Source: an uncultured Oscillospiraceae bacterium (GTDB lineage Bacteria > Bacillota > Clostridia > Oscillospirales > Acutalibacteraceae). From it: a stretch of 64,000 nt of DNA. A program made the position numbers and the translations under genes. Below, in pieces: positions 34,781-44,235 of the stretch. Position 1 is the first letter of the stretch, and each line of letters opens with the position of its first letter. The notes beneath the pieces are model-generated. The model saw only the letters and a list, made by a program, of their open reading frames with translations. It was not told the origin of the DNA and did no database searches. The DNA lies in the NCBI GenBank assembly GCA_900539855.1, contig UQDO01000001.1, positions 62,001 to 126,000 on the forward strand, in the 5' to 3' direction.

Positions 34781-36466
34781 ATGCCTGTAACTGAACTTGA
34801 CTCAGCGCAGTTTGCAAACATGCTGAGGGGCGGATATGAAAATTTAAAACAGAACGCAGCGAGGATCAACGACCTTAACGTATTCCCTATTCCGGACGGC
34901 GACACCGGCAGCAACATGCAGATGACCTTTGAGGGCGGCATAAAGGCTCTTGACGGCAATTCATTTGACTCGCTCGGCGGAGTTTCCCGGAGCGTAGCAA
35001 AAGGCATGCTGCTGAGTGCCAGAGGCAATTCCGGAGTTATACTGTCGCAGCTGTTTGAAGGTATAGCCAAGGGCTTCAAGGATCTTGAAACGGCAAATAT
35101 AAATGAGATAGGCTCAGCCTTCAAATGCGGCGTCCGGCAGGCATACGACGCGGTGCTCACCCCTACCGAGGGCACGATACTGACCGTCTCAAGAGAAGCT
35201 GCCGATTATGCGTGCAGCAGGATAAACGACGGCTGCACACTTGAGTCGTTCATGAACGATTATGCCGCAGAAATGAAGCGTTCACTTGAAAGAACGCCCG
35301 AACTGCTCAATGTTTTAAAGGAGGCAGGAGTCGTTGACAGCGGCGGCGCCGGTCTTGTTGCCATAACAGAGGGCATGATATCTTCATTGTCGGGCGACAA
35401 TATTTCCGAAACTCAAATTTCCGATACGCACAGTGCGACATCGGCGCCTGATCTCGATCTATTTACCGAGGACAGCGTTATGGAGTTCGGATATTGCACC
35501 GAATTTTTACTGCGGCTGCAAAAATGCAAAACCGATATAGAAAGCTTTGAGCTGAGTACAATTAAGGATTATCTTGAAACCGTCGGCAATTCAATAGTCG
35601 CACTGCAGAACGGTACTATTGTAAAGGTGCATGTACATACTATGGAACCAGGTAAGGTTCTCAATTACTGCCAGCAGTTCGGTGAATTTCTGACGCTCAA
35701 GATCGAGAACATGTCGCTCCAGCACAACGGGGTCAAGGCAGCAGAAGAGCATAAGTCTGATGACATAAAGCCGGCACCGGAAAAGTCTGACCGCAAAAAA
35801 TTCGGGATAGTCGCCGTTGCAAGCGGCGATGGTCTTAAAAACACGTTTTCCGAATTCGGCGCAGATGTTGTAATAGACGGCGGACAGACAATGAATCCCT
35901 CATCCGACGATTTTATCAAGGCATTTGATAAGGTCAATGCAGAGGTTTGCTTTGTCTTTCCCGACAATTCCAACATAATTTTGGCGGCGCGTCAGGCAGC
36001 CGAGCTTTACAAGGACTCTGAGATCCGAGTTATTGAAAGCAAAAACATCGGTGAAGGCTATGCGGCACTTTCGATGATAGATTTTACAAGTGGCGACAAG
36101 GACGTAATAGAGCAGAACTTCAAGGATGCCATGACAGGGATAACGACCGGAATGATATCAAGATCGGTGAGAGATGCGAGGGTCGGAAAAGTTGATGTCA
36201 AAAAGGATCAGTTTATAGGTATTTCAGGCAAGAAAATAATTGCCGCTGCCGACAGCAAGATAGACGCTGCCCTTATTACTGCCGATGAGCTGCTGAACGG
36301 CGACGCCGAAAACTGTGAATTTATTGTTGCAATATACGGCAAAAAGTCGTATAATGATGAAATCGAGATGTTAAAGGAACAAATGGAGAAAAAGCATCCG
36401 AGCCTTGAATTTTACGGCATTTACGGCGGTCAGGATGTTTATGATCTTATACTGATATTTGAATAA
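34781..36466 (+). CDS. fakA: Fatty acid kinase, DAK2-domain catalytic subunit
   Basis: 561 residues. Residues 1-200 are the DAK2 (DhaL) kinase domain, with NVFPIPDGDTGSNMQMTF supplying the Asp residues for Mg-ATP and SARGNSGVILSQLFEGIAKG. VHVHTMEPGKVLNYCQQFGEF is at about 290, and a DAK1-like/DegV-binding C-terminal domain ends in FYGIYGGQDVYDLILIFE. It phosphorylates fatty acid held by the DegV protein, giving acyl-phosphate for PlsX/PlsY. GAGGAG precedes the ATG. Confidence 0.9.
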   Translation: MPVTELDSAQFANMLRGGYENLKQNAARINDLNVFPIPDGDTGSNMQMTFEGGIKALDGNSFDSLGGVSRSVAKGMLLSARGNSGVILSQLFEGIAKGFKDLETANINEIGSAFKCGVRQAYDAVLTPTEGTILTVSREAADYACSRINDGCTLESFMNDYAAEMKRSLERTPELLNVLKEAGVVDSGGAGLVAITEGMISSLSGDNISETQISDTHSATSAPDLDLFTEDSVMEFGYCTEFLLRLQKCKTDIESFELSTIKDYLETVGNSIVALQNGTIVKVHVHTMEPGKVLNYCQQFGEFLTLKIENMSLQHNGVKAAEEHKSDDIKPAPEKSDRKKFGIVAVASGDGLKNTFSEFGADVVIDGGQTMNPSSDDFIKAFDKVNAEVCFVFPDNSNIILAARQAAELYKDSEIRVIESKNIGEGYAALSMIDFTSGDKDVIEQNFKDAMTGITTGMISRSVRDARVGKVDVKKDQFIGISGKKIIAAADSKIDAALITADELLNGDAENCEFIVAIYGKKSYNDEIEMLKEQMEKKHPSLEFYGIYGGQDVYDLILIFE

Positions 36467-36485
36467 ATTTTGCGAGGTGGAGAAA

Positions 36486-37727
36486 ATGCCGGCTGTTTTT
36501 ACAAAGGAAATGAAGAAGGATTATACCATACTTCTTCCCGACATATTCCCCGTCCACATGGATCTTATAAAAGAGATATTCAAAATGTACGGCTATAAAG
36601 TGGAGGTACTGCATTATGAAGGTCAGCAGGTCATAGATACCGGTCTGAAGCATCTTCATAACGACATGTGCTACCCTGCCATATGCTCACTCGGTCAGCT
36701 GTTGTACGCGCTTGAATGTGGGGATTACGACACCCACAAGGTCGCTTTGATGCAGTTCCAGACCGGCGGCGGATGCAGGGCGTCAAACTACATATGGCTG
36801 CTGAGAAAAGCGCTCAAAAACATGGACATGGACTATGTTCCCGTTCTGTCTCTGAGCTTCGGCAAGGTGGAAAAATCACCGGGCTTTAAAATAACGCCAA
36901 TGATGATCATAAAGGGCATCGTTGCCGTCATGTACGGTGACATGATAATGCTGCTCCGCAATCAGATAAAGCCTTATGAGATAACGCCCGGCAGCACAGA
37001 CAAGGTCGTTGACCGCTGGAATAAAGAGCTTATCCGCCAATTCAGCCACAACCGTGGGCTTTTCGGTCGCGGTATCAGTAAAAATCTTTCCGCAATGGTA
37101 AGCGATTTCAGGGCCATACCTATTAAAAGAACAAAAAAAACAAAGGTTGGCATCGTCGGGGAAATATATGTAAAATACTCACAGTTCGGCAACAACGGTC
37201 TTGAAGCATTTTTAGCCTCAGAGGGCTGTGAATTCATGGTTCCCGGTGTTCTGAGCTTTATCGAATACTGCTTTTCCGACGCATCGGTTGACCATATATA
37301 CTACGGCTGCGGTCTTAAAAAACTGTTCATCAATAATTTGTTGGGGAGCGTCATAGCTGGACTTGAAAAGCATCTTCTTGACGCATTAAAGCCGTACCCT
37401 GACATTATATCCCCCACACCGTTCAAGGAAACTGAAGCTCTTGCCGATAAGGTCATAGACCGCGGCGTAAAAATGGGTGAGGGCTGGCTTCTTACGGCTG
37501 AAATGGCTGAGCTTATAGAAAAGGGCTACAACAATATAATATGTGCACAGCCTTTCGGCTGCCTGCCGAACCATATAGTCGGTAAGGGCGTTATAAGAAC
37601 GCTCAAGAGCATGTATCCGGGCGCCAACATCTGCCCTGTTGATTACGATTCCGGCGCATCAAAGGTAAATCAGGAAAACCGCATAAAGCTTATGCTGTCA
37701 GTAGACAGAGAGGAGACGTTAGCATGA
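36486..37727 (+). CDS. 2-hydroxyacyl-CoA dehydratase-like protein (DUF2229/COG3581 type)
   Basis: 413 residues from the ATG at 36486 behind GAGGTGGAG; the in-frame TTG at 36459 overlaps fakA. It resembles the C-terminal half of giant 'acyl-CoA dehydratase activase' proteins. Cysteines at HNDMCYPAICSLGQ, QTGGGCRASNY and ICAQPFGCLPNHI probably ligate an Fe-S cluster. KVGIVGEIYVKYSQFGNNGLEAFLA is characteristic. It overlaps the activase gene by 4 bases (ATGA), so the two are separate chains of one system. The physiological substrate is unknown for this group. Confidence 0.82.
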   Translation: MPAVFTKEMKKDYTILLPDIFPVHMDLIKEIFKMYGYKVEVLHYEGQQVIDTGLKHLHNDMCYPAICSLGQLLYALECGDYDTHKVALMQFQTGGGCRASNYIWLLRKALKNMDMDYVPVLSLSFGKVEKSPGFKITPMMIIKGIVAVMYGDMIMLLRNQIKPYEITPGSTDKVVDRWNKELIRQFSHNRGLFGRGISKNLSAMVSDFRAIPIKRTKKTKVGIVGEIYVKYSQFGNNGLEAFLASEGCEFMVPGVLSFIEYCFSDASVDHIYYGCGLKKLFINNLLGSVIAGLEKHLLDALKPYPDIISPTPFKETEALADKVIDRGVKMGEGWLLTAEMAELIEKGYNNIICAQPFGCLPNHIVGKGVIRTLKSMYPGANICPVDYDSGASKVNQENRIKLMLSVDREETLA

Positions 37728-40651
37728 AGAGAATAGGACTTGATGTCGGTTCAACTACCATCAAGTGCGTTGTTACCGACGAAAGCGGTAACATACTGTT
37801 TTCGGATTATAAACGCCACCTTTCCAAAATTTCCGAAATGACATTCGAGCTGCTTAACACAATATGCGAAAAAATACCTGACAGTGAAATGATAATCTCG
37901 GTCTCGGGCTCTGCCGGAATGGGCATGGCTGAGGACCTTTCAATACCCTTCATACAAGAGGTCTATGCTACTAAAACAGCGGTAAGCAGACTGCTTCCCG
38001 ATACCGATACCGTAATTGAGCTTGGCGGAGAGGACGCAAAGATACTTTTCCTTTCCGGCGGGCTTGAGGTGCGTATGAATGGCACCTGTGCGGGTGGTAC
38101 CGGTGCGTTTATCGACCAGATGGCGTCTTTGATGAACGTCACACCTACCAAGCTGAACGAGCTCTCAAAGCAGCATGAAAAGGTATATACCATTGCTTCA
38201 CGCTGCGGAGTTTTTGCTAAGTCCGATATTCAGCCTCTTATCAACCAGGGCGCGCGCAAGGAGGATATAGCTGCCAGCATTTTTTATGCGGTCGTCAACC
38301 AGACCATAGCAGGTCTTGCACAGGGACGTGAGATTAAAGGCAACATCCTTTATCTCGGCGGTCCGCTGACATTTATGTCGGGGCTTCGCGAGGCTTTTGA
38401 CGATGTTCTGAAGTGCAAGGGCTTATGTCCCGAAAATTCGCTGTATTTTGTTGCAATGGGCGCTGCAATGTCGCCGTCAGGCAAGCCGTTCAATGTCAGA
38501 AAGCTTGCAGAAACGACCGCCGTGTATTCGTCATCAGGCGGTTATAAAAGCTGCCCTCCCCTGTTTTCGTCGAAGGAGGATTATGACGCGTTCAAAAAAC
38601 GCCACAATCACGACTCAGACAATATAGGATATATAGATAAGCCGGCAGGTGAAATGTACTTAGGAATAGACGCCGGCTCCACCACCGTCAAGGCTGTGCT
38701 GTGCGACAAAAACGGTAATATTTTAAAAAGCAGCTATTCAAGCAACAACGGCAACTCCGTACCTATCGTCAAGGCGTTTTTAGAGGAAATGTATGCAGAG
38801 TATCCCGATATAAACATCGTATCATCGGCTGTTACAGGATATGGTGAAGATATCATCCGCAACGCGTTTCATATCGACAACGGCGTTGTTGAGACCATTG
38901 CACACTACACCGCAGCGGAAAAATTCCGTAAGGATGTTGATTTTATCATAGACATCGGAGGACAGGACATAAAATGCTTCAAAATACGCAACGGAGCGAT
39001 AGATAACATATTCCTCAACGAGGCATGTTCGTCGGGCTGCGGATCGTTTTTGCAGACATTTGCCGCCGCTCTCGGCTACAGTATAGCCGATTTTTCAAAG
39101 GAAGGTCTTTTTGCCGATCGTCCGGTCGATCTCGGCTCGCGCTGCACCGTGTTTATGAACAGCTCGGTCAAGCAGGCGCAGAAGGACGGCGCATCGGTCA
39201 GCAATATTTCAGCCGGTCTTTCAATAAGCGTTGTCAAAAACGCGCTGTACAAAGTCATTCGCTGCGATAATCCCGATTCTCTCGGCAAAAATATAGTCGT
39301 GCAGGGCGGCACGTTTTTGAACGATGCCGTGCTCCGCGCATTTGAAAAAGAGACCGGAAGAAACGTTATAAGACCGTCGATATCGGGACTTATGGGAGCA
39401 TACGGTGCCGCGCTTTATGCAATAAAGAAAAGCAAAGCATCTGATAAAAGCGGACTTATTACAGCCGACGGCTTAAAGAGTTTTTCACACAGCGTCAAGG
39501 CGATAGTCTGCAATGGCTGCAGCAACCACTGCCGGCTGACTGTAAATACCTTTGGCGACAAAGGACGCTACATAGCCGGAAACCGCTGTGAAAAACCGCT
39601 GGGACTGCCGAAGCAAAAGGAAAAGTTCAATCTGTTCAAATATAAAAATGAGCTGCTCGGCAAATACAGGACCAACGAGCGCATTGAAGGCAAACCGACT
39701 ATCGGAATACCGATGGCGCTCAATATGTATGAGCTGCTGCCATTCTGGTACACGCTGTTTAAAAAGCTCGGTTTCAATGTTATAGTCTCCCCTGTTTCAA
39801 CAAGAAAGCTCTACCTTGAAGGTCAGCATACCATTCCGTCGGACACAGTATGCTATCCTGCAAAAATGGTGCACGGGCATGTGGAAGCATTGATAAAGGA
39901 AGATGTCGACGCCATTTTTTATCCGAGCATGAGCTACAATGTTGACGAGCATCTCGGAGATAACCACTATAACTGCCCTGTTGTTGCCTATTATCCTGAG
40001 GTTATCAAGGCAAATGTAAGGGATCTTGGCAGCATTAAATTTATTTATGACTTTATAGGACTAAACAACCGCAAATATTTTCCCAAACGCTTCGGTCAGA
40101 TACTTGAAAAATATTTCGGCAAATATCCGCAGTCGGCGATCAAATCCGCTGCTGATGCTGCGTATGCCGAATATGAGGGTCACATGGCTGATATAAGACG
40201 TAAGGGCACTGAATATATCGAAATCGCCAAGCAGCGCAAAATGCCTGTTATCGTCCTTTCCGGCAGACCGTATCATGTCGATCCCGAGATAAACCACGGT
40301 ATCGACGATCTTATATGCGATCTCGGCGCGGTGGTTGTGACCGAGGACAGCGTAAGCGCAAACGAAACAAAATTCAAAACGACCGTGCTCAATCAGTGGA
40401 CCTACCATTCGAGGCTGTATGCGGCTGCGAAATTTGTTTCAGAAGCTCCCGGTGACTGCAGCATAAATCTCGTACAGCTCGTATCGTTCGGCTGCGGTGT
40501 CGACGCCGTGACATCTGATGAAACAAGAGCTATAATCGAGCGCAGCGGAAAAATATACACCCTTATAAAAATAGATGAGATTACCAACACCGGCGCTGTA
40601 AAGATAAGGCTTCGCAGCCTGTTTGCCGTGCTTGGCGACGAAAGGAATTAG
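37724..40651 (+). CDS. Acyl-CoA dehydratase activase-like protein with duplicated BcrAD/BadFG ATPase
   Basis: 975 residues. Two ASKHA ATPase modules: 1 to about 255 (GLDVGSTTIKCVV, LGGEDAKILF, RMNGTCAGGTGAFIDQMA) and about 305-570 (GIDAGSTTVKAVL, DIGGQDIKCF, NEACSSGCGSFLQTF). Each carries the nucleotide loop and Cys of HgdC-type activators. A DUF2229 region follows from about 660 (TIGIPMALNMYELLPFWYTLFKKLGF, IPSDTVCYPAKMVHGHVE). Many Clostridia fuse all of this with the preceding protein into one chain of about 1400 residues; here it is split and in the opposite order. The likely role is ATP-driven electron delivery to a radical dehydratase, none of which is encoded nearby. Confidence 0.87.
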   Translation: MKRIGLDVGSTTIKCVVTDESGNILFSDYKRHLSKISEMTFELLNTICEKIPDSEMIISVSGSAGMGMAEDLSIPFIQEVYATKTAVSRLLPDTDTVIELGGEDAKILFLSGGLEVRMNGTCAGGTGAFIDQMASLMNVTPTKLNELSKQHEKVYTIASRCGVFAKSDIQPLINQGARKEDIAASIFYAVVNQTIAGLAQGREIKGNILYLGGPLTFMSGLREAFDDVLKCKGLCPENSLYFVAMGAAMSPSGKPFNVRKLAETTAVYSSSGGYKSCPPLFSSKEDYDAFKKRHNHDSDNIGYIDKPAGEMYLGIDAGSTTVKAVLCDKNGNILKSSYSSNNGNSVPIVKAFLEEMYAEYPDINIVSSAVTGYGEDIIRNAFHIDNGVVETIAHYTAAEKFRKDVDFIIDIGGQDIKCFKIRNGAIDNIFLNEACSSGCGSFLQTFAAALGYSIADFSKEGLFADRPVDLGSRCTVFMNSSVKQAQKDGASVSNISAGLSISVVKNALYKVIRCDNPDSLGKNIVVQGGTFLNDAVLRAFEKETGRNVIRPSISGLMGAYGAALYAIKKSKASDKSGLITADGLKSFSHSVKAIVCNGCSNHCRLTVNTFGDKGRYIAGNRCEKPLGLPKQKEKFNLFKYKNELLGKYRTNERIEGKPTIGIPMALNMYELLPFWYTLFKKLGFNVIVSPVSTRKLYLEGQHTIPSDTVCYPAKMVHGHVEALIKEDVDAIFYPSMSYNVDEHLGDNHYNCPVVAYYPEVIKANVRDLGSIKFIYDFIGLNNRKYFPKRFGQILEKYFGKYPQSAIKSAADAAYAEYEGHMADIRRKGTEYIEIAKQRKMPVIVLSGRPYHVDPEINHGIDDLICDLGAVVVTEDSVSANETKFKTTVLNQWTYHSRLYAAAKFVSEAPGDCSINLVQLVSFGCGVDAVTSDETRAIIERSGKIYTLIKIDEITNTGAVKIRLRSLFAVLGDERN

Positions 40652-40660
40652 TGTCACCTT

Positions 40661-41290
40661 ATGTTTTATGTTCTTTGTATTGCCTTTTCGGCTTTATCAT
40701 ACCTTTCGGGCGGTCTGAACGGTGCAATAATGCTGTCAAAAGCGCTTTACGGTGAGGATATAAGAGAAAAAGGCAGCGGCAATCCCGGCTTTACCAATTT
40801 CAAGCGTGTTTACGGCGGAGCGTCGGCGTGGTTTGTTATGCTTATAGACAGCTTAAAGACTGTAGTTCCGCTGCTTGCGGCATGTATTACCTTTGACGCG
40901 CTTTATGACATGTGGCAATTTGCCGCCGCAATGTGCGGATTTTTTGCAATGCTCGGTCATGCATATCCCCTGCTTTACAAATTCAAGGGCGGCAAAGCGT
41001 TTATAACCGGCGAAACGGTCGTGTGGTTTGTTGACTGGCACGTCGGGATAGTTGTAACGGCTGTGTTTCTGATACTTCTATTTACGCTGCATTACATGTC
41101 GGTCGCCTCTATAGTCTCTGCGGTGCTGAATCCCGTATTGCTTTGCATTTTTGGCTTTTCAACGCCGTTCGTGCTTGTTTTTTCGGTACTTTCGGCGGCA
41201 CTCCTTGTATGGCGCCATAAAGCCAACATCATACGGCTGTTAAATCACGAGGAAAGCAAATTCTATTTCAAGAAAAAGGCTTCGGTATAG
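40661..41290 (+). CDS. plsY: Glycerol-3-phosphate acyltransferase PlsY
   Basis: 209 residues with five or six membrane segments. The three PlsY motifs are visible: SGGLNGAIMLSKALYGEDIREKGSGNPGFTNFKRVYG, GHAYPLLYKFKGGKAF near 105, and a third loop late in the sequence. KFKGGKAFITG replaces the more usual GGKGVAT. It transfers an acyl group from acyl-phosphate to glycerol-3-phosphate. It is the last gene of the cluster that includes the fatty acid kinase, which supplies its acyl donor. Confidence 0.88.
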   Translation: MFYVLCIAFSALSYLSGGLNGAIMLSKALYGEDIREKGSGNPGFTNFKRVYGGASAWFVMLIDSLKTVVPLLAACITFDALYDMWQFAAAMCGFFAMLGHAYPLLYKFKGGKAFITGETVVWFVDWHVGIVVTAVFLILLFTLHYMSVASIVSAVLNPVLLCIFGFSTPFVLVFSVLSAALLVWRHKANIIRLLNHEESKFYFKKKASV

Positions 41291-41328
41291 TTAAAACAAA
41301 AGATGTAAACCGATAATAGCATACAAAG

Positions 41329-41407
41329 TATGGGCGTAAAACAAAGCGGCAGAGCATGCCCCTGCCCTGCCTCTGTCATTATTTCATTACGCAGCTAAAC
41401 TAAAACT
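41329..41407 (-). repeat. MITE-like intergenic repeat, copy C (shortened)
   Basis: Read on the minus strand it begins GTTTTAGTTTAGCTGCGTAA and has the GGCAGGGCAGGGGC...CTCTGCCGCTTT hairpin followed by TTTTACGC, matching copy B in order and spacing. It lies in the convergent gap between plsY and rhaA. Confidence 0.6.
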
Positions 41408-41425
41408 TATATTACTGCCCTTATA

Positions 41426-41467
41426 AACAACAAGCTGCCGGGTCAAAAGACCCGGCAGCTTGTTGTT
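41426..41467. terminator. Strong bidirectional terminator between plsY and rhaA
   Basis: A 19-bp perfect stem AACAACAAGCTGCCGGGTC with a 4-base loop, serving both convergent genes. Confidence 0.85.
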
Positions 41468-41485
41468 TCGATCATTCCATATAAC

Positions 41486-42736
41486 TTATCTTTTCGAAAG
41501 GACATCGCGCTCATAGGCACGAACCTCAGAAAGCCAACTTTCGCCTACCGGTACATTAAAGCGTGTGCAGAACTCATCCCACACGGCGCCGAACGGGTAG
41601 GTCTTGTATTCCTCTGTGAGGGCAAGACGGGAGGTGTAATCCCTTTCGAGCTCGATCTTCTTCAACTGTTCTGTCGGCTCAAGCATAGCCTTAAGCAGAG
41701 CCTTCTGCAAGTTTCTCATGCCGATGACCCATGCAGCCACACGGTTGATGCTTGCATCAAAGAAGTCAAGACCGATATGTGTGCGTTCAATAAGCCCGGT
41801 GCGAACAAGCGACTGAGCAATGGCGCAAAGCTCATCGTCAAGAACAATAACATGATCAGAATCCCATCTGACAGGGCGGCTGACATGCAGCAGCAGTTCC
41901 TTTGTAAAAAGCAGCACAGACGGTATCTTGTCTGAAATGACCTCAGTCGGATGGAAATGTCCTGCGTCAAGACAGCAAAGCTTGTTGCGTGATACCGCAT
42001 AGCCGACACAGAATTCATTTGAGCCTACTGTATAGCTCTCGGCACCGATACCGAAAACCTTGCTTTCAAGTGCGTCAAGGTCATATTTTTCATCGATCTT
42101 TTCTGCAAACACCTCATCGAGCGCAGTCATCATCCTGCGGCGCGGTGCCTCGCGGTCAATGGGTGTGTCCTTATATCCGTCGGGGAACCAAAAGTTTGTG
42201 ACGCAGGGCTGTCCAAGCTCTTTGCCAAAGTATTCGGCGATCTTTCTCGAAGCCTTGCAGTGTCTTATCCAGAAGTTTCTGATATCATCATCCGCGCTTG
42301 AAATTGTAAAGCCTGTATCAGCCATGGGGTGCGAGAAGCAGGTCGGGTTAAAATCAAGTCCGTAGCCGTTTTTCTTCGCCCAGTCCACCCAGGTTTTAAA
42401 ATGTTTCGGCTCTATCTCGTCAAGGTCGGGATGCTCGTCGGTATCGGCATATATGGCATGCAGATTGACTTTATGCTTACCGGCAATGAGCGAAAACGCC
42501 TTATCAATATCGGCTCTCAGCTGCTCGGGAGTAGTCGCCTTTCCGGGATAATTTCCGGTAGCCTGTATGCCGCCCGAAAGAGCTATGTCCTTAAAAAGAA
42601 AACCTGATACGTCGTCCCCCTGCCAGCAATGCATCGAAATTTTCACATTGCCGAGCCTTTCAATAACCTTTTCGGTATCAACTCCGATACCCGAATACTT
42701 TTCTTTAGCCAATTTATAAGCGTCATTAGCTGCCAT
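41486..42736 (-). CDS. rhaA: L-rhamnose isomerase
   Basis: 416 residues, family length. KISMHCWQGDDVSGF at the start, HAIYADTDEHPDLDEIEPKHF near 95, LDFNPTCFSHPMAD near 130, VTNFWFPDGYKDTPIDREAPR near 180 and LDAGHFHPTEVISDKIPS near 255 contain the metal-binding residues of the RhaA family. It turns L-rhamnose into L-rhamnulose in the cytoplasm. It follows rhaB by 24 bases on one transcript. Confidence 0.95.
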   Translation of the reverse strand: MAANDAYKLAKEKYSGIGVDTEKVIERLGNVKISMHCWQGDDVSGFLFKDIALSGGIQATGNYPGKATTPEQLRADIDKAFSLIAGKHKVNLHAIYADTDEHPDLDEIEPKHFKTWVDWAKKNGYGLDFNPTCFSHPMADTGFTISSADDDIRNFWIRHCKASRKIAEYFGKELGQPCVTNFWFPDGYKDTPIDREAPRRRMMTALDEVFAEKIDEKYDLDALESKVFGIGAESYTVGSNEFCVGYAVSRNKLCCLDAGHFHPTEVISDKIPSVLLFTKELLLHVSRPVRWDSDHVIVLDDELCAIAQSLVRTGLIERTHIGLDFFDASINRVAAWVIGMRNLQKALLKAMLEPTEQLKKIELERDYTSRLALTEEYKTYPFGAVWDEFCTRFNVPVGESWLSEVRAYERDVLSKR

Positions 42737-42760
42737 ATCCTACACGTTCCTTTCAAAAAA

Positions 42761-44155
42761 TCAATTATACTGTTTAATATCGTACGATGCCTTTACGGCG
42801 CTTCTCGCTTCATTCAGTGAGTCAAACTCGCCCGAAAAGATCATCTGGTTTATAAGATTTCCTATTGCCGTAGCCTCAGCAGGACCTGCAAGCACCTTCC
42901 TGCCAGATATCCTTGCTGTGATCTCGTTAAGGTAGACAGCGTTGCTGCCGCCGCCTATTATGTTTATAGTATCATAACGGTTGCCGGTATACTTTTCAAG
43001 CTGATCGGCAGATTCGGCATAGCACTTCGCAAGGCTGTTATAAACAACAGCCGATATTTCACCGGGTGTTGAGGGAACCGGCAAGCAACTATCCCTGCAC
43101 CCTGCCTTTATCTCATCTATCATAGAAGCCGGTGACAAATACCGGTTGTCAAGCGCGTCTATGGTACTTGGAAAATCAGAGTTTTCGGCAGCCTGGCTGC
43201 ACAGCTCGGCAAACGAGTATTTGTCGCCAAGCTCTGCTTTTACATTTTGTATCATCCACAGTCCCATTATGTTTTTAAGCACTCTGTATCTGTGATCTAT
43301 GCCGCCCTCATTGGTAAATCCGTCATTCATAAAGCAGTCGTCCTGCATCGGTGTCAGCGATTCGATACCCATAAGCGACCATGTGCCTGAGCTTATGTAC
43401 ATGATATTCTTAGCGACTGACGGCACAGCCATGACTGCCGACGCCGTATCGTGCGACGCTGCAAGCACAACATTGCAGTCAAATCCCACCTGCTCTGCAA
43501 TTTCCTTTTTAAACGTGCCGGCAAATGTACCCGGCATTGAAACCGGACGGAAGATTGATTTTTTGATTCCCAGCGTGTCGATCAGATCATATGCCCAATC
43601 ATTTGTTTTAAGATCAATTAGTCCGGTGGTTGAAGCATTCGTGTATTCGTTGAATTTGTTACCTGTAAGGAGGTAAACAAAATAATCCGGAAGCATAAGA
43701 AAGTCCGCTGCCGACTCCAGCTGCTCCGGAGTTTTTTCCTTAATTGCTATCAGCTGATAAATCGTATTTATGCAGTTGCTTCTGATACCGGTTATGTCAA
43801 AAAGCTTTCTTTTTGAAACCGTCTTATACACCATTTCAGGTATATCGGCGGTTCTTTTATCACGGTAGCCGACAGCATTTCCGAGTATCTCGCCGCTTTC
43901 TGAGAGCAGTACGAAATCCACGCCCCACATGTCTATTGAAACGGTAGACGGTACAAGTCCGCGGCTTTTACATTCCTTCATGCCGGATATTATCTCACGA
44001 AAAAGCCTGTCTACATCCCAGCAGAGTGTGCCGTTTCTGTCACAAAGTCCGTTTTTAAAACGGTACACCTCCGTTTCTACGATACGTCCGCCCTGCTTCT
44101 GTCCTATTATGTGGCGTCCGCTTGACGCACCTATATCTATTGCAAGATGATACAT
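42761..44155 (-). CDS. rhaB: Rhamnulokinase
   Basis: 464 residues of the FGGY family. The N-terminal AIDIGASSGRHIIG (SSGR rather than GT) is the RhaB variant of the phosphate loop. SIDMWGVDFVLL, SHDTASAVMAVP and IIGGGSNAVYLNEITA follow in order. It makes L-rhamnulose-1-phosphate for an aldolase that is not encoded in this window. It is the first gene of the rha unit, preceded by its own promoter region and a 19-bp palindrome. Confidence 0.93.
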   Translation of the reverse strand: MYHLAIDIGASSGRHIIGQKQGGRIVETEVYRFKNGLCDRNGTLCWDVDRLFREIISGMKECKSRGLVPSTVSIDMWGVDFVLLSESGEILGNAVGYRDKRTADIPEMVYKTVSKRKLFDITGIRSNCINTIYQLIAIKEKTPEQLESAADFLMLPDYFVYLLTGNKFNEYTNASTTGLIDLKTNDWAYDLIDTLGIKKSIFRPVSMPGTFAGTFKKEIAEQVGFDCNVVLAASHDTASAVMAVPSVAKNIMYISSGTWSLMGIESLTPMQDDCFMNDGFTNEGGIDHRYRVLKNIMGLWMIQNVKAELGDKYSFAELCSQAAENSDFPSTIDALDNRYLSPASMIDEIKAGCRDSCLPVPSTPGEISAVVYNSLAKCYAESADQLEKYTGNRYDTINIIGGGSNAVYLNEITARISGRKVLAGPAEATAIGNLINQMIFSGEFDSLNEARSAVKASYDIKQYN

Positions 44156-44203
44156 AAAAACTCCTCCGGTTGTTATAATTAAATGCTACCCTATAATCGT
44201 TCA

Positions 44204-44222
44204 AAAATATACTGTATATTTT
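44204..44222. promoter_or_regulatory. Palindromic candidate operator upstream of rhaBA
   Basis: AAAATATAC-T-GTATATTTT, a perfect 9-1-9 palindrome between the AraC gene and rhaB, about 50 bases before the rhaB start. Confidence 0.55.
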
Positions 44223-44235
44223 AATAATTTATCTG

